Assembly (NCBI RefSeq): GCF_025460805.1
Contig: NZ_JAMXFJ010000041.1
Location: forward strand, 1 to 35,869
DNA length: 35,869 nt
Direction: 5' to 3'
From: Microvirga sesbaniae
Lineage (GTDB): Bacteria; Pseudomonadota; Alphaproteobacteria; Rhizobiales; Beijerinckiaceae
Shown: positions 6,622 to 13,278 of the stretch, one piece after another
How positions within the stretch are numbered: position 1 is the first letter of the stretch
How the letters are laid out: each line of letters begins with the position of its first letter
Position numbers and translations under genes: made by a program
The notes under the pieces: model-generated
What the model saw: only the letters and a program-made list of their open reading frames with translations
The model's database searches: none
Told to the model about the DNA's origin: nothing

Positions 6622-7069
6622 TTAAGTGCGGGATCCGCCGGTCTGGCTGTGCTGACCGCCCGGCTGCGAGATGCTGGCCACTACCTTGCCGACACGGCCG
6701 GAGCCATTCGATATGGCCATGTCACCCAATGAGACGATGCCGACTAGGCGCTTCTCGCGGGTAAGCACCGGCACGCGGCGGACCTGGATATCCGCCATGT
6801 TGCGGGCGACATCCTCCGTGTCGTCGTCCTCGTAGCAGTACTTCACGTCCTGCGTCATCACCTCACGGATCGGTGTGTCGGCCCCCTTGCCCTCGGCCAC
6901 GGCCCGGACCGCGATGTCGCCGTCGGTGATCATACCGACCAGCCGGTCGCCTTCGCACACCGGCATGATGCCGGTATCGAGCTCGGCCATCAGCCGGGCC
7001 GCCTTTCGGATGACCTTAGGTCGGTTCGATCAGCTGGACGTCGCGTGTCATGACCTCACTGACTTTCAT
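6622..7069 (-). pseudogene. CBS-domain protein gene with a +1 frameshift
   Basis: The intact form would be a protein of about 148 residues made of two CBS domains, which usually sense adenine nucleotides. The start at 7069 (MKVSEVMTRDVQLIEPT) has AGAAGGAAG upstream. It runs 17 codons and then hits TAA; the base at 7018 is the extra one. Removing it gives EPTKVIRKAARLMAELDTG, exactly the family sequence. The remaining frame continues with MPVCEGDRLVGMITDGDIAVRAVAEG, VREVMT-like IREVMTQDV and RRVPVLTREKRLVGIVSLGD. The total of 448 nt is one more than a multiple of three, as expected for one inserted base. An internal ATG at 6990 could make a 122-residue product lacking the first beta-alpha unit. 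Sequencing error is possible. Confidence 0.85.
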
Positions 7070-7113
7070 GGCTTCCTTCTCTTGAGCGCCCCAGTCAGAC
7101 CTGGGGCTGCGGC

Positions 7114-7692
7114 TCAGACCGGTCCCCTTGGCAAGTCACGCCAGTAGTCCCACAGCTCCTGCTCATGCTTCTTGTCGGGCCAGACCTCGTCATCGCCGTA
7201 GAAGGCCGGAGCGCCCCGGACCTGCTCCTCGGTGATGTCGGTACGATAGCCGTGAAGCCCTGTGTCGTAGGTGAGCTTCTCCCACGGGATGGTGTGATGG
7301 TGGACCCCGAGGCCCAGGAAGCCGCCGAAGGTCACATCGACGTAGACCACCCGGCCACTAACCTTCTCGATCAGCAGGCGCCTGATGGTGCCGATCCGAT
7401 GCCTCTGAAGGTTGTACACGGCGGTGCCCTCGACCCGGTCGCTTTCGATCACGGGCTTGGATGACGCGTGCTGAGGAATGGGCCCCGAGAGATAGAAGCC
7501 GTTCTCCAGTACCCCGAACTCTACGACAGCTTCGTTGACGTCCAGGGGCCAAGGATCATCGGGGGCGATCTGCCGCTCCAGGGTCCAGGGGCCATCCGTC
7601 GCCGGAAGGCCCGCCGCATCCTGATCGCCCGTGATGCCGCGCAGATCAGACGCACTGGCCGAGTGGAACACGTAGTATGTGGTTCGTCTCAT
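7114..7692 (-). CDS. PRC-barrel protein with an N-terminal NGFYL domain
   Basis: A 192-residue protein. Residues 1-70 (MRRTTYYVFHSASASDLRG, GPWTLE, VLENGFYLSGP) match the layout of the stand-alone protein at 3903-4364. Residues about 85-155 form a PRC-barrel: VEGTAVYNLQRHRIGTIRRL, then VSGRVVYVDVTFGGFLGLG, HHHTIPWEKLTYD and YRTDITEEQVRGAP. PRC-barrels are small beta-barrels found in 16S rRNA processing and photosynthetic reaction-centre proteins; the stand-alone versions are of unknown function and common in stress islands. The ATG at 7692 is preceded by GAGGGAGGGG; an upstream in-frame start at 7740 is less likely. The C-terminus is acidic and Trp-rich. Confidence 0.8.
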   Translation of the reverse strand: MRRTTYYVFHSASASDLRGITGDQDAAGLPATDGPWTLERQIAPDDPWPLDVNEAVVEFGVLENGFYLSGPIPQHASSKPVIESDRVEGTAVYNLQRHRIGTIRRLLIEKVSGRVVYVDVTFGGFLGLGVHHHTIPWEKLTYDTGLHGYRTDITEEQVRGAPAFYGDDEVWPDKKHEQELWDYWRDLPRGPV

Positions 7693-7901
7693 GAGCCCCT
7701 CCCTCTCACCGGGATCGGCAACCTCTGTGCATTCACTCATGATCAGTGTGAAAACGCAAAGACTAGTCGTTCAGGTCCGCCCCGAGGATCAGAATAGGCG
7801 AACGGCAGACGTCAGTAGTCAGCCCGATCCCGACCTAATCCATTCTAGCTCTTATCTGGCTAAACCAACCGGCTGCCGGCGCGTTATGCCTGCTGGATAG
7901 G

Positions 7902-8750
7902 ATGATGGCTCTTATCCGTGAGAGGATCATGCCGTCACAAGGACGCCACCCCTCCGGGGCTGCGGGATCGCCCCCGGATCACTGCGCCAACCGGTTCCTC
8001 GCCGCGCTGGAGGCTGAGGATTTCGCCGTTCTGGAGCCGCAGCTCGAGGCCATGATCCTGCCGCGCGGCACCGTGCTGTACGAGCCAGGCGATCCGATCC
8101 GTTACACCTACTTCCCGCACGATGCTATCATCTCCCTCGTCGATGTCATGGAGGACGGCCGGCTGGCCGAAGTGGCCCTGTTCGGGCGCGAGGGGCTGTT
8201 GGGCCTGCTGAGCGCCTTCGTCAGCCGGGAGGCGTTCGGCCGCTACGTGGTGCAGATCCCCGGTAGCCTTTCGCGGGTTCCCCTCGACGCGATGCATGCG
8301 GCCATTCAGGCAAGCCCCAATCTTCAACGGCAGGTGCTCGCTTACAACGAGGCGCTCCTGGCCCAGGCGTATCACACCGTTGCATGCAATGCCTTACATC
8401 CGGTTGAGGTGCGGTGCTGCCGCTGGATCCTGAGCACGCACGACCGCCAGGACGGGGATGCTCTGCCCCTCACCCATGAGTTCCTGGCCGAAATGCTCGG
8501 CGTGCAGCGCTCGACCGTGAGCACCGTCCTGCGCGGCCTGCAGACGGCGGGGCTGATCGAGCAGTTCCGCGGCGGCATCGCGGTGGTGGACCGTGCCGGT
8601 CTCGAACGGGGCGCCTGCGAGTGCTACCGCAAGATCCGCCACCGCTTCGCGACGCTGCTGCCCGGCACCTATGCTGAGGCGCATCGCAGCGACAGCCAAT
8701 CGTCACACGCTGTTTCGCTGGCAGCCGCCGCACCCAAGGCACGCCGCTGA
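7902..8750 (+). CDS. Crp/Fnr-family transcriptional regulator (first of a tandem pair)
   Basis: A 282-residue DNA-binding regulator. The cyclic-nucleotide-binding-like beta roll spans about residues 30-150 (LPRGTVLYEPGDPIRYTYF, VALFGREGLLGLLSAF). The winged helix spans about 185-240 (LPLTHEFLAEMLGVQRSTVS as the helix-turn-helix, then LQTAGLIEQFRGGIAVVD). The residues that bind cAMP in Crp are not conserved, and there is no Fnr-type N-terminal cysteine cluster. Between the two domains ACNALHPVEVRCCRW carries three cysteines, shared with the paralog at 9003. The ORF opens with two consecutive ATGs at 7902/7905; MPSQG at 7929, after GAGAGG, is an alternative. The last 35 residues form a polar tail. 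Target and signal are unknown. Confidence 0.88.
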   Translation: MMALIRERIMPSQGRHPSGAAGSPPDHCANRFLAALEAEDFAVLEPQLEAMILPRGTVLYEPGDPIRYTYFPHDAIISLVDVMEDGRLAEVALFGREGLLGLLSAFVSREAFGRYVVQIPGSLSRVPLDAMHAAIQASPNLQRQVLAYNEALLAQAYHTVACNALHPVEVRCCRWILSTHDRQDGDALPLTHEFLAEMLGVQRSTVSTVLRGLQTAGLIEQFRGGIAVVDRAGLERGACECYRKIRHRFATLLPGTYAEAHRSDSQSSHAVSLAAAAPKARR

Positions 8751-9002
8751 ACCTATACGGCGAAGCTTGGTGACGCCGCCGCTCTTGGCTGACCGCGGGT
8801 TCTCTTGTAGCCAGTAGGGCAGCTTTCGAGGCTGAGGCGGCCCTCATCTCTCGGGCTTTCTCTGTGCCGCTGCCCCTCGTCCAACCTGATACAATCGGAT
8901 CGCCAATCAAGGGAATGGTGGAGACGTTCCATTGGCTGGGGCGGCACCTGATCTATGTGACTGATTGCGAGATCGTCTCCATCAGGAGGCAAGGGACTGA
9001 GC

Positions 9003-9734
9003 ATGGCCAAGTCGCCGAGCCAATCAGAGCACCGCACCAACCAGCTTTTGGCAGCGCTGGCGCCTGACGACTTCGCGGCCCTGGAGCCTCATCTCGAGAC
9101 GGTAACGCTGTCGAAGGGCACCGTCATGTACGAGACCGGCGACAGCATGCCCGCCGCCTACTTTCTGCAGGATGCGGTGGTGTCACTCATCACCATTCTG
9201 ACCGATGGCAAGACCGTTGAGGTGGCGGTGTTCGGGCGCGAGGCTCTCTTCGGCCTCAGCAGTGCGCTGGCGACCTCCCGCTCGCTGGGGCGTTATACGG
9301 TTCAGGTCAGTGGCACCGCCTCGCGCATCGAGACACAGGTGCTGCGGCGCGTGCTGGAGACCCGACCGGCGGTGCGGGAGCTCTGCCTGCGGTTCATTGA
9401 GGCGCTGATGGCGCAGGCCTTGCAGTCGATGGCTTGCAACACTGTCCACAGCGTCGAGGTCCGCTGCTGCCGCTGGCTTTTGACCCTGCACGATCAGACG
9501 GAACAGGATACCCTGCCGCTCACGCATGAGCATCTGTCCCGGATGCTTGGAGTGCAGCGCTCCACCGTCAGCCTGGTCACCGGCTCCCTGCAGAACGCTG
9601 GGCTCATCGAGCAGGGGCGCGGTGTCATCACGGTCAGGGACCGCCCTGCCCTCGAGCAGGCGGTCTGCGGCTGCTACGGCATCATGCGCCAGCGGTTTGA
9701 GCAAATCCTGCAGCGCCCGTCGCAGCGCGCGTGA
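9003..9734 (+). CDS. Crp/Fnr-family transcriptional regulator (second of a tandem pair)
   Basis: A 243-residue paralog of the protein at 7902-8750, sharing most of its motifs. The sensor domain has LSKGTVMYETGDSM, VAVFGREALFGLSSAL and GRYTVQVSGTASRIE. The linker ACNTVHSVEVRCCRW carries the same three cysteines. The winged helix is LPLTHEHLSRMLGVQRSTVS followed by LQNAGLIEQGRGVITVRD, and a CGCY motif lies near the end (CECY in the paralog). AGGAGG lies 13 bases before the ATG at 9003, slightly long spacing. The 252 bp between the two genes hold no other gene. The pair probably arose by tandem duplication followed by divergence; they may form heterodimers (inference). Confidence 0.9.
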   Translation: MAKSPSQSEHRTNQLLAALAPDDFAALEPHLETVTLSKGTVMYETGDSMPAAYFLQDAVVSLITILTDGKTVEVAVFGREALFGLSSALATSRSLGRYTVQVSGTASRIETQVLRRVLETRPAVRELCLRFIEALMAQALQSMACNTVHSVEVRCCRWLLTLHDQTEQDTLPLTHEHLSRMLGVQRSTVSLVTGSLQNAGLIEQGRGVITVRDRPALEQAVCGCYGIMRQRFEQILQRPSQRA

Positions 9735-9982
9735 GCGGAAGCTGGAAACCGAGACAGGCGATAGTCACCGTCCATTCTGTTGTCAGATCCGGTGAGTGGA
9801 ACCGTCGTAGCTGGGTAGGCCATGTCCTTCGGCTCGGTAAGCGGCGTGTCGACCGTGCAGATCACTCCCGGCGGGGGTACGCTGTCACCTTAGCCTGGCT
9901 GTATCGGGCGAAAACGTGCCGCGTTGCACACTGACCCTTCCCATGTGGTAACCTCCGTTCATCGGCTGCAGGAGGATGACCC

Positions 9983-10372
9983 ATGTCGTTTACGACCTGC
10001 CGACTCGGCACGCTTCCGGATGCGATTGCTCCAGATGGATCCGAAGTGCGGGGCCTGTGCAGCACGAGCCGGGGCAGCCTGGCGCGTTTCACGCTGCCGC
10101 CGCATGCGGTCTCAAAAGCCGTGGCACACCGGAGCGTCGAGGAGGTCTGGTACTTCGTCTCGGGCCGGGGGCAGATGTGGCGCCGCTCGCACGACCGGGA
10201 CGAAATCGTCGACGTGGAGCCTGGGGTCGCCACCTCAATCCCGGTTGGAGCTCACTGCCAGTTTCGCTCGCTTTCGCCCGAACCCCTGGAGGCGCTGGGA
10301 ACCACCATGCCACCATGGCCGGGTGACGACGAGGCCGTTGCTGTCCACGGGGTTTGGAGCCCAACGGTTTGA
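9983..10372 (+). CDS. Cupin-fold protein
   Basis: A 129-residue single-domain cupin. Motif 1 is degenerate but recognisable around residues 47-62 (VAHRSVEEVWYFVSGRG: His and Glu metal ligands). Motif 2 lies around 86-93 (PVGAHCQF: the second His). These folds bind a metal and small molecules; the function here (isomerase, dioxygenase or binding protein) cannot be told. The ATG at 9983 has AGGAGG seven bases upstream. It is on the same strand as the Crp/Fnr pair but 248 bp away, and convergent with the O-methyltransferase gene. Confidence 0.8.
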   Translation: MSFTTCRLGTLPDAIAPDGSEVRGLCSTSRGSLARFTLPPHAVSKAVAHRSVEEVWYFVSGRGQMWRRSHDRDEIVDVEPGVATSIPVGAHCQFRSLSPEPLEALGTTMPPWPGDDEAVAVHGVWSPTV

Positions 10373-10420
10373 TGGTCTAGCGGCCTCGTCACGAACCGGC
10401 TCGCGGCTCCTTGTGCTCCG

Positions 10421-11446
10421 TTACTTCCGCCCGATGGCCGCCGAGTAGGGGCCCTGCAGCGGCTGGATCCGCACGTCCTGGAAGCCGGCCTCCGCCATCC
10501 AGGTGCGACAGTCCGCACCGGTGTAGTCGAACCCAGCTGGGGTCTCGATCAGCATGTTCAGGCTCATGAGCAGGCCGAACGCATTCTCGCGCCGCCCATC
10601 ATCGATCATGGCGTCGTAGACAATGAGTGCCCCGCCGGTGGGCAGCGCCTCGTGAGCTTTGCGGAGAAGGAGCTTTTTTTCCTCGAGACTCCAGTCGTGA
10701 AGGATGTGGCCCATCACCAGCACATCGACATTGGGAAGAGGATCTTTGAAAAAGTCGCCAGTCTGGAAGGTCACGCGCTCCCTGAGGCCCTGCTGGGCCA
10801 CATACCGCTCGAACACCGGCTGCACGGCTGCCAGATCGAAGCCGATGCCTCTCAGGTGAGCGTGAGCACGGGCGATCTCCACGGTCAGGCCGCCTTGAGC
10901 GCAGCCAATGTCGGCAAAGGTGCGAACCTCACTCCACGGGAAGGTGGCTGCGATAGCGCGGGCGGTTGGCAGGCTTAAGCCCGTCATCGCACCCAGGAAG
11001 AGTTCCAAGCGGCCCGGCTCCGCATAAACCGCGGCAAACAGATCGGGCTCCCCGTGCCGGGTCTCGTTCTGGGGCAGGCCGGTCCTGAGCGCCTCGGTGA
11101 GATTGCCCCAGAACCGGTAGAGCCGCCCGTTCATCATCTCGAGGATGCCGCCGACATATGACGGTTTTTGGCGGTCGAGGTAGAGATCCGTTTCGGGTGT
11201 GTTGGTGTAGCGTCCGTCTGAGCTCCGCTGGAGCAGGCCGAGGGCCAACAGCGCGTCCAGAAAATCGCGAGCGCTGCGCTCATGCAGGCCCACGGCACTC
11301 TGGACCTGCGCGACCTCGAGCGGTCCGCTCTCAGCCAGCTTTGTAAAGAGCTCTAACTCCACGGCACTGAGCAGTGTCTTGGAGGCCCAGAAGGCGCTGC
11401 CAAGCTGGAGGATCTTCACGGGAGAGGGGGCAATTGTTTGTGTCAT
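10421..11446 (-). CDS. SAM-dependent O-methyltransferase, plant-type family 2
   Basis: Transfers a methyl group from S-adenosylmethionine to a hydroxyl of a small molecule; homologs include hydroxyneurosporene and acetylserotonin methyltransferases. The 341-residue protein has an N-terminal dimerisation/winged-helix domain (about 15-100: WASKTLLSAVELELFTKLAE, ARDFLDALLALGLL). A Rossmann domain follows, with motif I FADIGCAQGGLTVEIA (about 182-197), then FQTGDFFKDPLP and the catalytic-region motif VMGHILHDWSLEEKKLLLRK. The ATG at 11446 has GAGGAAA upstream; an upstream GTG-type start at 11491 is less likely. The substrate cannot be inferred. A 17-bp motif lies 41 bp upstream and recurs near 12500. 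Confidence 0.88.
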   Translation of the reverse strand: MTQTIAPSPVKILQLGSAFWASKTLLSAVELELFTKLAESGPLEVAQVQSAVGLHERSARDFLDALLALGLLQRSSDGRYTNTPETDLYLDRQKPSYVGGILEMMNGRLYRFWGNLTEALRTGLPQNETRHGEPDLFAAVYAEPGRLELFLGAMTGLSLPTARAIAATFPWSEVRTFADIGCAQGGLTVEIARAHAHLRGIGFDLAAVQPVFERYVAQQGLRERVTFQTGDFFKDPLPNVDVLVMGHILHDWSLEEKKLLLRKAHEALPTGGALIVYDAMIDDGRRENAFGLLMSLNMLIETPAGFDYTGADCRTWMAEAGFQDVRIQPLQGPYSAAIGRK

Positions 11447-11486
11447 GGCGTGTTTCCTCAGCGAGAGGCGGTTACGGTGAGCAACG

Positions 11487-11503
11487 AACACGACATAATC
11501 CGG
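11487..11503. repeat. 17-bp motif upstream of the O-methyltransferase (copy 1)
   Basis: AACACGACATAATCCGG, identical at 16 of 17 positions to 12493-12509. It lies 41 bp upstream of the methyltransferase start. It could be a shared promoter or operator element, but similar pairs are expected occasionally by chance. Confidence 0.25.
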
Positions 11504-11622
11504 AAGCGACCGAGGCTTCCCGGCGGCGGAGAGCGGATCGTCACCACACCTGAGCGCGACGATGATGCAGCAGCGCCAGCAGGATACGACTGCAATCAGG
11601 TGTTACCTCGCTGGCGGACGCA

Positions 11623-12361
11623 TCAAGCCGGCATCTCGGCCATGGCGGCCCGCAGACGTCGATCGTAGGCACCGGCCAGTTCGTGCAATGCCGTAACTGT
11701 ATCACCGACATACGAAGAGCCGTGCATCAGGGCCAGGGTGCGAGGGGCCAGACCCGCCAGCCGGCGAACCGTCGGCGCAATGCTCGGGCCGAGGCTCGTG
11801 TCGTAGAAGATGTCCTCGGCGGCGAGCGCTGGACCGACGATGTCGCGTTCCGTAATCCCAGGACCATTGCCGAGATGCGTGAAGAGATCGCCACAGAACA
11901 GCGTTCTGGTTGTCTCCTCGTAGATTACTCCAGCATCCCAGCCGTGCGGCACATGGGGTGTCAATGTAGCGGATCCGCTTGCCACCGATGTCGATCACCT
12001 CGCCATTCGCCAGCACCCGCGTCGGTCGATTGGCCATGTCGTTCAGCGACACGAGGCACCCGGTCATCCCATGCGCAACCTGTGCGTTCTGGGCCACAGC
12101 CAGCCATTCGTTCATGGCGCCGCACTCGTCGGCCTCGTAGTGGCCGAACGTGATCCAGTGCAGACCCTACACCGGCATGAGCCGGGACACCGCTTCCAAC
12201 ACCAGCAGAAACATGCGCCGGAAGCCGGCGTGGAAGAGCATCGGCTCCTCACCAAGGATGAGGAACTGATCGAAGGTGAAGCCGGCCGGCGGTGCGATGT
12301 CGGGCACGTAGGTCGAGAGGCGGTAGATGCGGTCACCGATCTCATCAACGCGGGTTTTCAT
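11623..12361 (-). pseudogene. MBL-fold di-iron protein gene with amber codon and 2-nt deletion
   Basis: The intact gene would encode about 246 residues of the metallo-beta-lactamase fold, ODP/flavodiiron subgroup, without a flavodoxin domain. The ATG at 12361 (MKTRVDEIGDRIYRLSTYV) has AAGGAAC upstream. The frame stops at TAG (12169-12167) in MPV*GLHWITFGHYEADECG. It then resumes in the same frame with the di-iron motif H-x-E-x-D (HYEAD) and QVAHGMTGC. Near 11954-11958 two bases are missing: YIDTP should continue HVPHGWDAGVIYEE, which appears in another frame with CGDLF (Asp ligand) and LALMHGSS (His ligand). Length 739 nt is two short of 741. All ligands exist but in separate reading frames, so the gene is very probably dead. 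Confidence 0.85.
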
Positions 12362-12492
12362 CGGACTGTTCCTTGGTCTACCCTCAGCACCAGCACGGAT
12401 TGAATCCGGCATTCCGTCCGGGAAATGCGGCAATCACTATCACTTCCAGGCGCCTTTCGACGGTGCCAGTTTCGGGTCGCCGCGCAGGCCGC

Positions 12493-12509
12493 AACACGAT
12501 ATAATCCGG
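12493..12509. repeat. 17-bp motif (copy 2)
   Basis: AACACGATATAATCCGG, one mismatch from 11487-11503. It lies 132 bp upstream of the MBL pseudogene and 40 bp before the small plus-strand ORF at 12549. It includes TATAAT on the plus strand, but no clear -35 element is seen. Confidence 0.25.
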
Positions 12510-12548
12510 CTGACATCTCAACTTGCGCTAGTCCATCGGGAGGAGCAG

Positions 12549-12641
12549 ATGTCCCGTCGCAAGCACCAACGCCGCGTGGAAGAGCATTGCAGCAACCGGT
12601 TTGCCGCATGGCTGGATCCGCGGACGTGTGCGCCCTGCTGA
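12549..12641 (+). CDS. Possible 30-residue ORF, perhaps the 5' part of a broken gene
   Basis: GGGAGGAGCAG immediately precedes the ATG at 12549, an excellent ribosome binding site. The short product (MSRRKHQRRVEEHCSNRFAA, then WLDPRTCAPC) is basic and ends at TGA 12639. One frame over, the sequence continues as a hydrophobic segment (LLILAIYVAMMPL) ending in TAA at about 12674. One missing base near 12630 would join the two into a 42-residue membrane microprotein. That is speculation from the reading frames; the coding status of either part is unproven. Confidence 0.35.
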   Translation: MSRRKHQRRVEEHCSNRFAAWLDPRTCAPC

Positions 12642-12880
12642 TCCTGGCCATCTACGTCGCCATGATGCCCTTGTAAGCCCAGACGGCTTGAACAAGCCTG
12701 AGCCCCATCGTTCGGAGTTCATCAAAGCCGCGCCTGCCAGTCGCGATCATTGCATTGCTGGCCTGATGGCATCGCTCAGGCCCGGCATGTTTCCGCCTCG
12801 CGCTATGCCCTGCCGGCTGAGGCACTGGCCCGGGATGGCGATCTCAAATACGCAGATCGCTGGGTGGCTGGCTCCTCCGA

Positions 12881-13153
12881 TCAGGCCTTCATTCGCGGAA
12901 TCCGCGCCAGCCAGGTCACTGAGGCGAAGGCGCCAATCCAGGAGCCAAGGGCTGCGAACGCGACGTAGACCACCTGCTCAGTATAGCTGATCACCGCGAA
13001 CGCTGAGAGCAGGTACCAGATGCCGCTCCAGTTCGCCGCCCGAACCCGATGCCGGGCTATCACGGCTGCGTTGAAGAACACGTAGGCCGCATCGGTCGTC
13101 GCGGTCGCCAGGACAACGCCCAGGGCAATCAGCGGATCAATCTGGAAGGTCAT
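12881..13153 (-). CDS. Small integral membrane protein, unknown function
   Basis: A 90-residue protein with three hydrophobic segments: about 8-30 (LIALGVVLATATTDAAYVFF), 41-58 (WSGIWYLLSAFAVISY) and 62-82 (VVYVAFAALGSWIGAFASV). The ATG at 13153 is preceded by AGGAGG at seven bases. Similar short three-segment proteins occur in many rhizobial genomes without assigned function. It lies 125 bp downstream of the 5'-nucleotidase gene on the same strand, so co-transcription is possible. Confidence 0.65.
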   Translation of the reverse strand: MTFQIDPLIALGVVLATATTDAAYVFFNAAVIARHRVRAANWSGIWYLLSAFAVISYTEQVVYVAFAALGSWIGAFASVTWLARIPRMKA

Positions 13154-13278
13154 GGCCAATCCTCCTGGCCGGGATCATGTTGGATCCTACCAATGCAATC
13201 GACATGCCCGCTCGCACCACCTGAGAGAAGTCCGTGGGATCTCGTCCGAGAACGGCCGTCTGGTGCAGGATCCGACCG

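Noticed and set aside
12347..12372. Perfect EcfG consensus GGAAC-N17-CGTT on the minus strand
   Set aside because: It overlaps the start codon of the MBL pseudogene (ATG 12361-12359), so transcription would begin inside the gene. About one such match is expected by chance in this window.
12750..12968. Plus-strand frame with a protein-like stretch (SRYALPAEALARDGDLKYAD)
   Set aside because: No start signal and overlaps the better-supported minus-strand membrane protein gene; no family could be named.
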